Shown here in pieces: positions 50,124 to 58,673 of a DNA stretch of 64,000 nt. The DNA is taken from assembly GCF_010894405.1 (NCBI RefSeq), contig NZ_JAAIYA010000007.1, positions 124,001 through 188,000 of the forward strand, read 5' to 3'. A program made the position numbers and the translations under genes. Numbering within the stretch: position 1 is the stretch's first letter; each line of letters starts with the position of its first letter. This DNA is from Pyxidicoccus caerfyrddinensis (GTDB lineage: Bacteria; Myxococcota; Myxococcia; Myxococcales; Myxococcaceae). The notes under the pieces were generated by a model. The model saw nothing but the letters and a program-made list of their open reading frames with translations. It was not told where the DNA came from and did not search any database.

Positions 50124-50238
50124 CACCCTCGCGCCTCCGTGCTTCGCGGCGAGCTCGCCGCGCAGGAAGCACAGTGGGCCGTTCGCCCTGGAGCGTGAAT
50201 GCTTGCGGGTACGGATTTCCTAACCCATCGTCCGGGAC

Positions 50239-51303
50239 ATGGACCTGCTGAGCGACGTCCTGCGTGACTTGCGGCTCGAGAGCGCCGTGCTGAGCCTGGG
50301 CGAGTTCCGCGCGCCATGGGGCTTCGACAAGGGCACCGCCGGGGGCGCGCCGTTCCATGTCGTCGTCGAAGGACGCTGCCTCCTGCAAGTCGAAGACAGC
50401 GCCCCCATCGAGCTCACGCCGGGCGACCTGGTCGTGCTCCCGCAGGGGACCCGCCACGCCCTCATGTCGGACCGCCGTGCCCCGCGCACGCCCTTTCAGA
50501 AAGTCTTGGAGGCCAACGGCCATGACGGCGCCTGGACGCCGGACAGCCGCATCGAGGGCCTGAACCGGCTTCGCCTCGGCGGCCAGGGCCCGCTCACGCG
50601 AATCATCAACGGCGTCTTCAGCTTCCGTGACGGCCGTCGCAATCCGTTCCTCGAAGCGCTGCCCACCGTCCTGCTCGTGCGGGGGCGTCCGAGCTGGCTC
50701 GAAGGCTCGCTCCGCCTCCTGATGGATGAAGCCATCTCCGGACGGCCGGGGTTCCAGACCATCGCCGAGCGCGTGGCGGACATCGTCTTCGTCCAGGCCG
50801 TCAGAGACCATGCCGCGAACCTGCCTTCGAATGGGAGCGGCTGGCTTCGCGGCCTCACCGACCGGCAGATTGCGCACGCGCTCGCGCTGGTGCACCGGCG
50901 GCCAAGTGAGGCGTGGACGGTGGCTTCCCTCGCGCGGGCCGTGGCGCTGTCACGCACCGTCTTCGCCCAGCGCTTCCGAGGGCTCGTGGGCTCGGGCGTC
51001 ATGGAGTACGTCACCGCCCGGCGCATGCACGTGGCGGCGGGCCTGCTGACGGGCTCCACGGAGACGCTGGCGGACATCGCCAACACCGTGGGCTACGAGT
51101 CCGAGATTTCCTTCAGCAAGGCCTTCCGGCGCTGGGCGGGAGTCCCGCCCGGGCAATACCGGCGCCGCGCGAATGGCGCTCCGCTCAGCGCACCCGAGTC
51201 CCGTGCGGCAGCGGGCCGCGCGTCTCCTCGGAGAACTCCAGGAACTGCTCCATCTGCCGCACGGACTCCTCGGTCGCCTCGGCCTCCGCGCTCAGCACGG
51301 TGA
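50239..51303 (+). CDS. AraC-family transcriptional regulator with cupin sensor
   Basis: A 354-residue regulator. The N-terminal cupin domain (about 10-110) has PFHVVVEGRCLL, PGDLVVLPQGTRHAL. The C-terminal double HTH (about 215-315) has WTVASLARAVALSRTVFAQRFRGLVG and LADIANTVGYESEISFSKAFRRWAGVPPGQYRR, the AraC signature. After QYRRR a 42-residue Arg/Pro/Ser-rich tail overlaps the convergent gene by 119 bases, so the true end may differ. It is divergent from the atypical SDR. Confidence 0.9.
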   Translation: MDLLSDVLRDLRLESAVLSLGEFRAPWGFDKGTAGGAPFHVVVEGRCLLQVEDSAPIELTPGDLVVLPQGTRHALMSDRRAPRTPFQKVLEANGHDGAWTPDSRIEGLNRLRLGGQGPLTRIINGVFSFRDGRRNPFLEALPTVLLVRGRPSWLEGSLRLLMDEAISGRPGFQTIAERVADIVFVQAVRDHAANLPSNGSGWLRGLTDRQIAHALALVHRRPSEAWTVASLARAVALSRTVFAQRFRGLVGSGVMEYVTARRMHVAAGLLTGSTETLADIANTVGYESEISFSKAFRRWAGVPPGQYRRRANGAPLSAPESRAAAGRASPRRTPGTAPSAARTPRSPRPPRSAR

Positions 51304-51988
51304 GCTGGCGGTTGACGCTCTCCGGGTCGCGGATGGCAATCGACTGCTCGTGCGTCAGGCGCATCAGATCTTCGATGCCCGCGAGCTGGTGGCTCACCAC
51401 CTCGCGGCTCTCGCCCGCCTGCTCGAAGCGCGCCAGGCGCTTTCGGAGGATGTCCACCCGGTTCGCCTTCACGTCCTTCAGGCGCGGGTTCGTCTCGCGG
51501 GCCAGGTCCTCCTCCAGCTCGCGCACGTCGCGCTCCAGGTGCTCGCGGTCCGAGCTGTTGAGGAACGCGCGATACTGGTTCAGCGTGGAGATGAGCCGCA
51601 GGAAGGACGTGAGCAGCGCGTCCAGCCGGGGCTCGCTGTCCGCCTCCAGCACCTTGCCGCCCGGCAGCTTCCGGTAGTTGGCGAGGATCTTCTCCTTCAG
51701 CCCCAAGAGCTGCTGGTAGTGCTCGCGCTGCGACGGCGCCAGGTCTGACTGGAGCGCGTCCACCGCCTTGCGAGCGGCCTCCGGGTCGTCGGGCGTCTTC
51801 GCTCGCACCGCGCGCTGGAAGCGCGACATCGACGAGAGCACGCCCAGGTAGAGGCCCTCCAGGCCCAGGGCCACCAGCATCGGCAGCGGCTCGCCTGTCA
51901 TCGCCGCCGAGGCCGCCGCCGTGCCCAGCCCCACCAGGTTGGCGGGCATCAGGAATGCGGCCTTGATGTAGTTGGGCGACTTCGCCAC
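51185..51988 (-). CDS. Membrane-anchored coiled-coil protein in PspA cluster
   Basis: A 267-residue protein with two hydrophobic segments in the first 55 residues ([40 protein letters not shown]), then a long charged helical region (about 60-255), probably coiled-coil. I do not recognise the family. It is the third gene of a minus-strand unit after PspA and a substrate-binding protein, with 36-base gaps. Its 3' end overlaps the AraC gene by 119 bases. Confidence 0.78.
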   Translation of the reverse strand: MAKSPNYIKAAFLMPANLVGLGTAAASAAMTGEPLPMLVALGLEGLYLGVLSSMSRFQRAVRAKTPDDPEAARKAVDALQSDLAPSQREHYQQLLGLKEKILANYRKLPGGKVLEADSEPRLDALLTSFLRLISTLNQYRAFLNSSDREHLERDVRELEEDLARETNPRLKDVKANRVDILRKRLARFEQAGESREVVSHQLAGIEDLMRLTHEQSIAIRDPESVNRQLTVLSAEAEATEESVRQMEQFLEFSEETRGPLPHGTRVR

Positions 51989-52024
51989 GTCCGTCCATCC
52001 CTTCCCCGTGTCCCGGGGTTCGAC

Positions 52025-53212
52025 TCAGGGGCCTCGCGCCTCCGACACATACTTCAACGCGCCCAGGTCCCGCGTGTCCTCCGCGGGAGGCACCCGCGGA
52101 CCCTGCTTCAACTTCTGGAAGAGCGCCGCGGCGCTCTGGAAGAGCTCGTCATAGGTGACCGGCGCCTCACCGGAAAGGCCGAAGAAGGCTCGATTGTCCG
52201 CCAGCGTCGCCGGCGGCGCGCTGCGGATGGCCTCAATCGGGTCTCCCAGGTACGGCGCCACCTCGCCCAGCATCCTCGCCCCCGCCGTGGGGTCCTTCAG
52301 CACGCTCTGCCCCGCATCCAACAGTCCGCGCAGCACCCGGCGCACCGCATCCGGGTAGCGCGCGGCGAAGTCCCCGCGAGCCACCAGCACCGTCGCCACC
52401 AGGTGCGGCGCGTCCGCCGTCGTGGCCAGCACCGCCCCGCCCCTGTCCCTCGCCGCCAGCTCCACGTCGCCCCACAGCCCCACCACCGCGTCCGCCCGGC
52501 CCTCGCGCAGCGCGCGGCCCGCGTCCAGCGTGGAGGGCAGGTCCACCCAGCGCACGTCCGTCGTCCTCAGCCCCGCGCGCGCCAGCACCCACAGCGCGAA
52601 GTAGTGCGAGGAGCTGTACGGGTACACGCCCACCCGCTTGCCCCTCAGCGCGGCGAGGTCCGACACGCCCACCGCCGCCAGCGCCTCCTGCCCGCGGCTG
52701 CGCCCCACCAGCAGCAACGTGCGCGGCGCCGCGTCCCGCAGCGCCGGAGCCCACGCCGCCAGCCGGTCCACGGACAGGGCGGCCATGTCCACGCCGCCGT
52801 TCTCCGCGCCAATGGCCAGCGCCTGCCGCAGCTCCTCCTCGCGCGCGAAGAGCACCGCGCGCGCGTCCAGCGCATAGGCCGTCTTCAGGAAACCCTGCGC
52901 CGCGCCCGGCGGAGGCACCGGGTTGTCCAGCGTCGTCGCGCCACCGGTGGCCACCAGCAGTGCTGACGCGGAGCCGCGCGGGGTGAAGCCGATGAGCACG
53001 GGCCGCAGCGGCACCGACGCGACGTCCGCCACGGGGGCGGCCACTCCGGCGGGGAAGTCACCCGGGGACAGCCGCACCGCTTCGCGCGCGGCGGGGAAGA
53101 AACGCTCCTGGAGCCGGTCCAGGTAGCCCAGGCGCGACGCGAGCACGTAGCCCGCGCCGAGCGCGCAGAGCATGAAGAAGAGGAAGAGGCCTGGCCCGCG
53201 GTGGAGCTTCAT
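52025..53212 (-). CDS. ABC-type substrate-binding protein (NMT1/SsuA-like), membrane-anchored
   Basis: A 395-residue protein with an uncleaved-looking N-terminal hydrophobic segment ([19 protein letters not shown]). The type II periplasmic binding fold is visible in [67 protein letters not shown], and [22 protein letters not shown]. No permease or ATPase is adjacent; instead it lies between PspA and a coiled-coil membrane protein, which suggests a sensing rather than a transport role (inference). Confidence 0.84.
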   Translation of the reverse strand: MKLHRGPGLFLFFMLCALGAGYVLASRLGYLDRLQERFFPAAREAVRLSPGDFPAGVAAPVADVASVPLRPVLIGFTPRGSASALLVATGGATTLDNPVPPPGAAQGFLKTAYALDARAVLFAREEELRQALAIGAENGGVDMAALSVDRLAAWAPALRDAAPRTLLLVGRSRGQEALAAVGVSDLAALRGKRVGVYPYSSSHYFALWVLARAGLRTTDVRWVDLPSTLDAGRALREGRADAVVGLWGDVELAARDRGGAVLATTADAPHLVATVLVARGDFAARYPDAVRRVLRGLLDAGQSVLKDPTAGARMLGEVAPYLGDPIEAIRSAPPATLADNRAFFGLSGEAPVTYDELFQSAAALFQKLKQGPRVPPAEDTRDLGALKYVSEARGP

Positions 53213-53248
53213 CCCGAGTTCCGTCGACCTCTTCCCCTGGGGGGAGGA

Positions 53249-53986
53249 CTACTCCACCCCGACCTTCTTGCCGATGGTCTTCTCGGCGCCGCCGCTAACA
53301 TCCGACACCGGCGCCGGGCTCTCGAGCAGACCCATCTCCATCTTCATCTGCTTCACGAGCTCATTGGCCTGCATCTTCTCGGCCTCTTCCTCGATGTTGA
53401 CGGCCATGTGGTCCACCGACTCGAGGGCCATCTGCATGCGGGCCTCGTTGACGGCGGACTTCTCCTGCACCTTGCGCAGCATCTCGTCGTGCGTCGAGTC
53501 GATGCCCGCGACGGTGAAGGACTCCATGGTGTCGGCCACCTTGGCCTGCCACTTGGCGCGGCGCGCCTCGCGGATGGCGTTCATGGCCTCCTGCGTCTTG
53601 CGCTCCTTCTCGCGCATGAACGCCTTCTTCACCGTCAGCGCCTTCTCGTAGGCCTGGCGAGCCGTGGACAGCTGCAGCTCGTTGCGGCCCAGCGCGTCCT
53701 TTTCGATCTGGAGCTTCGCGGCGTACTGCGCGGCCAGGTCGTCACGCCCCGCCTGGATGGCGGCCTTCACCTTGGCCGTCAGCGAGCGGACGTCCTCGGA
53801 GTACTTGGCGTTCTCCTTCTCGAGCAGCGTCACGTTCGCCCGAACCATGGCGATGGACTCGTTCATCTTCGGGACCTGGTCGTTCAGGTCTCGGACGTTC
53901 TGCTCGAGGATGAGCTCCGGGTCCTCGATGGAGGAGACAAAGAAGCCGGCGAAGCTGCGCATTGCCCTCTTGAATCGTTCCCACAT
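53249..53986 (-). CDS. pspA: PspA/IM30-family protein
   Basis: A 245-residue coiled-coil membrane-remodelling protein. The N-terminus [27 protein letters not shown] is the amphipathic membrane-binding helix; then heptad-rich helices run to about 215 ([23 protein letters not shown]). The last 20 residues form a flexible tail. The PspA family protects membranes under stress and forms ESCRT-III-like assemblies. It is the first gene of the trio with the substrate-binding and coiled-coil genes, and no PspF or PspBC homologue is nearby. It is divergent from the histidine kinase gene. Confidence 0.92.
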   Translation of the reverse strand: MWERFKRAMRSFAGFFVSSIEDPELILEQNVRDLNDQVPKMNESIAMVRANVTLLEKENAKYSEDVRSLTAKVKAAIQAGRDDLAAQYAAKLQIEKDALGRNELQLSTARQAYEKALTVKKAFMREKERKTQEAMNAIREARRAKWQAKVADTMESFTVAGIDSTHDEMLRKVQEKSAVNEARMQMALESVDHMAVNIEEEAEKMQANELVKQMKMEMGLLESPAPVSDVSGGAEKTIGKKVGVE

Positions 53987-54113
53987 GTCGGCGGTCTACC
54001 TCCATCCAGCCCTACTTGCATCCACCTTATACGATTCCCTGGGGAGCAAGCAGCCACAGTCCCAACACTCTGACAACTGCTACGCGCTCCTACCTAAGGT
54101 CATTGCCTGACGC

Positions 54114-55607
54114 GTGAAAGTCACGCCCGGCCAGCCGGCGCGGAAGCCCCCGGCGCCCATGCGCAGCGCCGCCCGGCTGCCCGGCCCGGCTGCATGGAGC
54201 TTGCCCCTCGGAGAGGAAGCGGGGAAAACCCAGGCTCGCGTGTCCACCTCCCCGGTCCCCCAGTCCTTCGATGACGCGCTGACGCGGGCGGTGGACTCCC
54301 AGCGGCGCGGTGTGCTCGGCGCGGGCGCGGCGGTGCGACTGGTGGGCACGGCCGTCTTCCTGGCCCTCAGCACCGGCCTGTGGCTGGCGGGCGGCGAGGA
54401 CTGGGCGACGTACCCGCCCGTGCTGGCGGCCTACCTGCTCATCGCGGGGGCGCTGTTCGTGCTGCGGCACCGGCCCGTGGCGCGGTGGCTGGGGGTGGTG
54501 CAGGCGCCGGTGGACGTGGGGCTCGTGTACTGGCTCCAACACATGGCGCTGCCCCGCTCGCCCTTCCCGTCCGGCGTGGCGGGCTTCAGCCTGGGGCTGT
54601 TCGCGCTGGTGGTGGCGCTGAGCGGACTGACGCTGCGGCGCAGCGTCGTCTATGGCACGGCCCTGCTGGCCTGGGTGGCCCAGGCCGCGCTGATGCGGCA
54701 GGCGGGCGTGGGCTGGGGCGCGGTGGCCATTGCCCTGGTGGCGCTCATCATGGTGGCGGCGGTGAGCCACTACGGCACCGGCCGGCTGCGGCAGCTCGCG
54801 GTGGCCCTCTCCCGCGCGGAGGTGGAACGCGCGCTGGAGGCACGGCGCTTCCAGGAAGTGGAGGAGGCACGGCGCACCATTGAGCGGATGCTCAGCGACG
54901 CGCAGGCGCACAACGACCAACTCCACGCCCTGCAGCGCGACAAGGAGCAGCTCACCCAGTTCCTGGTGCATGACCTGCGCTCGCCCCTGTCCGCGCTGAC
55001 GATGACGCTGTCGTGGATGGAGCAGGAGGTGCCGGGCGGCAAGGGCGTGCTGATGGAGTCGGTGCGCACGGGCCTGGCCGTCACCGCGCGTCTGGACAGG
55101 ATGATTTCGGACCTGATGGACGTGCCCCGCCTGGAGCAGGGCCGGCTGGAGCCTCGCAAGCTGCCCTTCACCGCGTCCATCCTGCTGGAGGAGGTGCGCC
55201 GCTCGCTCGACGGCGTGGCTCGCGCGCGGCGACTGACGCTGGACGTGGCGGCGCCGCCGGAGCTGGAGCTGGTGGGCGACACGGAGCTGCTCGTGCGCGT
55301 GGTGGAGAACCTGGCCAGCAATGCGCTGCGGTACGCCCCCACGGGCGGCCGGGTGCGGCTGGAGGCGGGCACCGCCCCGGACTGCCGCTGGCTGGCCGTG
55401 CGCAACGACGGCCCGCCCATTCCGCCGGAGACGCGCGCCCGCATCTTCGACAAGTACGTGCAGGGCGAGGCGGAGAAGGACAGCCGCCGGGGCTACGGGC
55501 TGGGGCTCTACTTCTCCCGCCTGGCCGCCGAGGCACACGGCGGCCAGCTCGCGGTGGAGGACGCGCCCGGCTGGTCCACGTCCTTCGTGGTGCGCCTGCC
55601 GGGCTGA
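54114..55607 (+). CDS. Membrane sensor histidine kinase
   Basis: A 497-residue kinase. About six membrane spans (70-225) form an integral membrane sensor, followed by a coiled-coil (VERALEARRFQEVEEARRTIERML), the H-box LVHDLRSPLSAL (HisKA), the N-box NLASNALRYAP, and the G-box GYGLGLYFSRLA. The start is uncertain: GTG 54114, ATG 54159 or GTG 54240 are in frame, and the first span begins only near residue 70. No adjacent response regulator, so it is an orphan. It is divergent from PspA, which may indicate envelope-stress sensing (inference). Confidence 0.9.
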   Translation: MKVTPGQPARKPPAPMRSAARLPGPAAWSLPLGEEAGKTQARVSTSPVPQSFDDALTRAVDSQRRGVLGAGAAVRLVGTAVFLALSTGLWLAGGEDWATYPPVLAAYLLIAGALFVLRHRPVARWLGVVQAPVDVGLVYWLQHMALPRSPFPSGVAGFSLGLFALVVALSGLTLRRSVVYGTALLAWVAQAALMRQAGVGWGAVAIALVALIMVAAVSHYGTGRLRQLAVALSRAEVERALEARRFQEVEEARRTIERMLSDAQAHNDQLHALQRDKEQLTQFLVHDLRSPLSALTMTLSWMEQEVPGGKGVLMESVRTGLAVTARLDRMISDLMDVPRLEQGRLEPRKLPFTASILLEEVRRSLDGVARARRLTLDVAAPPELELVGDTELLVRVVENLASNALRYAPTGGRVRLEAGTAPDCRWLAVRNDGPPIPPETRARIFDKYVQGEAEKDSRRGYGLGLYFSRLAAEAHGGQLAVEDAPGWSTSFVVRLPG

Positions 55608-55619
55608 GGCCTTCAGCCC
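55601..55619. terminator. Small hairpin across two convergent stop codons
   Basis: GGGCTGA at 55601-55607 pairs with TCAGCCC at 55613-55619 around a 5-base loop. Each arm contains the stop codon of one of the convergent genes (kinase and amidohydrolase). Confidence 0.35.
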
Positions 55620-56953
55620 CGGGCGCGCTTGCGGCGCCGGAGGATGCGCTCCACGTGGGCGTTGGCGCTGGAGAGCACCGCCGGCGCGTCCAGCGTGGTG
55701 AGCACGCCGTCCTTCAGCACGGGCTTGCCGTCGATGAAGACGTGCACCACGTCGCTGCCGCGCGCGGAGTGGACCAGCGGGGCCAGCACGTCCTCGGCGG
55801 TGGGGCCCGCGTGCAGGCCGCTCACGTCCACCACGGTGAGGTCGGCGCGCTTGCCGGCCTCGATGGAGCCCACCTCGTTCTCCAGCCCGAGCGCCCGAGC
55901 GCCGTGCAGCGTGGCCATCTCCAGCACGCGCATGGGCGTCATGGCGCGAGGCCCCACGCGAGGGTTGTGCAGCACGGACGCGAGCCGCATCTCGTGGAAG
56001 ATGTCGAGCGTGTTGTTGCAGGGCGCGCCGTCCGCGCCCAGCGCCACCGCCACGCCGGCCTCCAGCAGCTCGGGCACCTTGGCGATGCCGGAGGCGAGCT
56101 TGAGGTTGGAGCCGGGGCAGTGGCACACCACGGTGCGCGTCTCGCGGAGGATGTCCTGCTCCTCCTGGGACAGCCACACGCAGTGGGCCAGCGTCACGTG
56201 CGGCCCGGACAGGCCCACCTTGTGGAAGAAGGCGACGTTGTCCTGGCCGCCCGTGTACTGGCGCACCGCCTCCGTCTCCTTCGCATTCTCGCTGGCGTGG
56301 GTGTGGATGCGCACGCCGTGCTCGCGGGCGAGCTTCGCCACCTCGCGCAGCAGCTCCGGCGTGCAGGAGAGGACGAAGCGCGGGGCGAAGGCATAGCGCA
56401 GCCGCCCGTCGTGCTTGCCGTGCCAGCGCTCCATCAGCGCCAGGCTGTGGGCGAGCGACTCGGTGGTGCTCTCGCGCAGCCCCTCCGGCACGGCGGCGCC
56501 CGCGTCCATCATCGCCTTGCCGCCCACCAGCCGGAAGCCAGAGTCGCGCGCGGACTCGAAGACGGCGTCGTAGTGATGCACGCTGCCCATGTCGAGCGCC
56601 GCCGTGGCGCCCGAGCGGATGAGCTCGGCGAAGGTGAGGTCCGCCGACGCGCGCATGGACGCCGCGTCGTGCGAGGCCTCGAAGGGCCAGATGCGCTCGC
56701 GCAGCCAGTCCAGCAGCTCCAGGCCGTCCGCGCGGCCGCGGAAGAGTGTCTGGCAGGCGTGCAGGTGGCCGTGGATGAGGCCGGGCAGCACCACCTTCCC
56801 CGCCACATCCACCACGCGCCGGGTGTTCCGGGACTTGAGGCCCCGGCCCACCTTCGCGATGCGCCCGTCCTGGACGAGCACGTCCGCCGCCACGAGCACC
56901 TCTCGCTCGCGGTTCATCGTCACCACGGTGCCGCCAGTCAGGAGCAGGTCCAC
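55613..56953 (-). CDS. Amidohydrolase, MTA/SAH deaminase (TRZ/ATZ) family
   Basis: A 446-residue metal-dependent hydrolase. Metal ligands are visible in LIHGHLHA (HxH), IHTHASE, LAHCVW, and LGADGAPCNN (Asp). The family includes methylthioadenosine/adenosylhomocysteine deaminases and guanine-type deaminases. The GTG at 56953 gives the expected start (DLLLTGGTVVTMN); the frame is open further upstream into cdd but without family support. It follows the cytidine deaminase gene by 20 bases, consistent with nucleoside or nucleobase salvage. Confidence 0.86.
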   Translation of the reverse strand: MDLLLTGGTVVTMNREREVLVAADVLVQDGRIAKVGRGLKSRNTRRVVDVAGKVVLPGLIHGHLHACQTLFRGRADGLELLDWLRERIWPFEASHDAASMRASADLTFAELIRSGATAALDMGSVHHYDAVFESARDSGFRLVGGKAMMDAGAAVPEGLRESTTESLAHSLALMERWHGKHDGRLRYAFAPRFVLSCTPELLREVAKLAREHGVRIHTHASENAKETEAVRQYTGGQDNVAFFHKVGLSGPHVTLAHCVWLSQEEQDILRETRTVVCHCPGSNLKLASGIAKVPELLEAGVAVALGADGAPCNNTLDIFHEMRLASVLHNPRVGPRAMTPMRVLEMATLHGARALGLENEVGSIEAGKRADLTVVDVSGLHAGPTAEDVLAPLVHSARGSDVVHVFIDGKPVLKDGVLTTLDAPAVLSSANAHVERILRRRKRARG

Positions 56954-56973
56954 GGGGGTGCTCGAGTCGCTTT

Positions 56974-57378
56974 CTAGAGAAAGTCCTTCGTGAAGGCGTG
57001 CGGCAGCAGCTCGCCCAGGGTGTAGCGCGCCTCGCCACCCTTTGGCGTGCGGCTGCGCACGGGCAGCGCGGGCGGGCCGAACTCGGCCATCACCTGCCGG
57101 CACATGCCGCACGGCGGGCACGGCTCGGGGGTGTCCACGACGATGGCGACGGCCACCGGCTTGGAGTGGCCCTGGGCCACTCCCGCGGCGAAGGCGTTGC
57201 GCTCGGCGCAGACGGTGAGGCCGTAGGTGGCGTTCTCCACGTTGCAGCCGGCCACCACCGCGCCGTCGGCGTAGAGGACGGCGGCCCCCACGGGGAAGTG
57301 CGAGTACGGCACATGGGCGCGCGAGCGCACCCGCGCGGCCTCCTCGAACAGGCGCTCCCAGGGAATGTCGTCCGCCAT
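56974..57378 (-). CDS. cdd: Cytidine deaminase
   Basis: A 134-residue zinc enzyme that deaminates cytidine/deoxycytidine to uridine/deoxyuridine. PYSHFPVGAAVL and NVENATYGLTVCAERNA carry the Cys-Ala-Glu active site, and PCPPCGMCRQVM supplies the two zinc Cys. Length is typical of the homotetrameric type. AAAGGG precedes the ATG. It lies in a nucleoside locus with a pyrimidine-nucleoside phosphorylase and a nucleoside ABC transporter. Confidence 0.95.
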   Translation of the reverse strand: MADDIPWERLFEEAARVRSRAHVPYSHFPVGAAVLYADGAVVAGCNVENATYGLTVCAERNAFAAGVAQGHSKPVAVAIVVDTPEPCPPCGMCRQVMAEFGPPALPVRSRTPKGGEARYTLGELLPHAFTKDFL

Positions 57379-57414
57379 GACGCCCTTTCGTGAATCGCCG
57401 GTCCGGCAGTGGAC

Positions 57415-57807
57415 CTAGCGGGTGCCGCCGCCCTGCGCCAACACGTCGTCCAGGTGGCGGGCAATGGCCAGCTCGGCCTCCACCGGCAGGTCCGCGAAGC
57501 GCACGTGCGCGAACGGGCCCTGCGGGCCATTGGTCACCTGGAGCACCTCGCCCGTCGCCTCGACCTCGTCGGGGAGGATGGGGAGCAGGAAGCGCACCTC
57601 CACCTTCGCCCCCGCCTCCAGCCCGGTGCCCTGCCAGGCGCAACCGCCCAGGGACAGGTCGCCGTCCCGCGTCTCGAAGTCACCCGTGCTGCCCGCCCGG
57701 CGCACCTTCAAGCGCATGGGCACCCGGGGAGAGTCGCGCCGGTCCTCGGCCTTGTCGCTCATCGAGTCGTTCCTCTCGGCCATCGCCGTTGCCTCCCTGC
57801 CGCTCAT
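57415..57807 (-). CDS. PilZ-domain protein
   Basis: A 130-residue protein, mostly one PilZ domain, the cyclic-di-GMP-binding fold. It has RRDSPRVP (RxxxR-like) near residue 23-30 and DLSLGGCAW (D-x-S-x-x-G) near 50-58, followed by beta strands. ATG 57807 overlaps the stop of a small upstream ORF (ATGA); ATGs at 57783 and 57762 both have Shine-Dalgarno-like sites and may be the true start. It probably reads c-di-GMP to control motility or surface traits (family inference). Confidence 0.86.
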   Translation of the reverse strand: MSGREATAMAERNDSMSDKAEDRRDSPRVPMRLKVRRAGSTGDFETRDGDLSLGGCAWQGTGLEAGAKVEVRFLLPILPDEVEATGEVLQVTNGPQGPFAHVRFADLPVEAELAIARHLDDVLAQGGGTR

Positions 57808-57989
57808 GCTCGCGTCACCGCCCGAAGAATGTGCCCCGGGGGCTGGCGGAACACAGCCGCCACCCGGCTGGCCGTCCTGGCCACGTCCGCGGGGGACGCC
57901 GGCTGCTCGCCGACAGGGAGACCGGCCTCGTGCTGGAAGTTGTTCGCGCAGGCCCCCACCGTGGCCTCCGCCTGTTCGTCACAGTGCAT
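57804..57989 (-). CDS. Small ORF, 61 residues, coupled to the PilZ gene
   Basis: An open frame of 61 codons with 51 of 60 sense codons ending in G or C, like real genes here, while the DNA just upstream is less GC-rich. The protein begins MHCDEQAEATVGAC and ends GHILRAVTRA; no family is recognised. Its TGA overlaps the PilZ ATG at 57807 (ATGA), which supports coupling. The start site lacks a clear Shine-Dalgarno sequence. Confidence 0.45.
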   Translation of the reverse strand: MHCDEQAEATVGACANNFQHEAGLPVGEQPASPADVARTASRVAAVFRQPPGHILRAVTRA

Positions 57990-58174
57990 CGTCGGGGCAT
58001 CATACGCGGACCTTTCCCGACAAGAGGCCCCGAAATGCACGGGGGGACGGTGTACGGGGCGTTCCACCGGCGGTGCCACGGGGCCACGCCCCATGTCCTA
58101 CCCGTCGCGTGGGCGGAAGGCACAGGTAGAGCGGTGCAATGCAGCCCAGATGAACCGGAGCCCGAAGTCCTCCC
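57990..58174. other. Gap between SET gene and small ORF
   Basis: I see no gene in these 185 bases. The part nearest the small ORF (57990-58020) is lower in GC and may hold a promoter for the small ORF and PilZ gene. Confidence 0.4.
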
Positions 58175-58588
58175 TCAGGTCTCCGGCAGGCTCTGGCCCC
58201 GGGACTTCCACCAGTCCTCGCCGTAGCTGATGCAGATCTGCTCGCCGGGGTGGATGTCGCGCAGCGCGTGGAAGCAGAAGAGGTCGCGGTCCACGAGGCG
58301 GTAGTACGCGGCGTTGGGTTCCTGGGAGTGGTTGTAGATCATCCCACAGCCCATCACGAGGGCGACCCAGTCTCCCTCGCGGCGCTCCTCCTTCTCGCCC
58401 CACTTGATTTGAAAGACGTAGTCATCGAGCGGTGGCATCCGCGCGTGCTTGTGCAGCACCTTGAGGTAGTGACACTCCTCGATGAGCTCTCCGGCGGGAA
58501 TGAGCTCATCGGTGAAGACACCGTAGCCCCACTCGCACGGCCGGACCTTCACACCCGGATGGGTGTACAGCGCTGCGCCCTGGTTCAT
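58175..58588 (-). CDS. SET-domain protein (protein methyltransferase-like)
   Basis: A 137-residue protein that is almost entirely a SET domain: GYGVFTDELIPAGELI (SET-N), then MIYNHSQEPNAAY (the NHSxxPN SAM-binding knot) and HPGEQICISYGEDWW with the catalytic Tyr. SET enzymes methylate lysines of proteins; bacterial ones are less studied. Partner and target are unknown. It is followed by the small ORF/PilZ pair and preceded by the phosphorylase gene on the same strand. Confidence 0.87.
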   Translation of the reverse strand: MNQGAALYTHPGVKVRPCEWGYGVFTDELIPAGELIEECHYLKVLHKHARMPPLDDYVFQIKWGEKEERREGDWVALVMGCGMIYNHSQEPNAAYYRLVDRDLFCFHALRDIHPGEQICISYGEDWWKSRGQSLPET

Positions 58589-58673
58589 GTCCCCTGCCTG
58601 TTCCTCCGGAGGGCAAGGATGGCGCGTTCGGTGCGCGGGGTGAAGTGCTGGATGCGCTAGTCGGCCCCGAGCG

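Noticed and set aside
54090..57038. A 982-codon minus-strand open frame
   Set aside because: It overlaps the histidine kinase antisense and the amidohydrolase in another frame; it has no recognisable domain.
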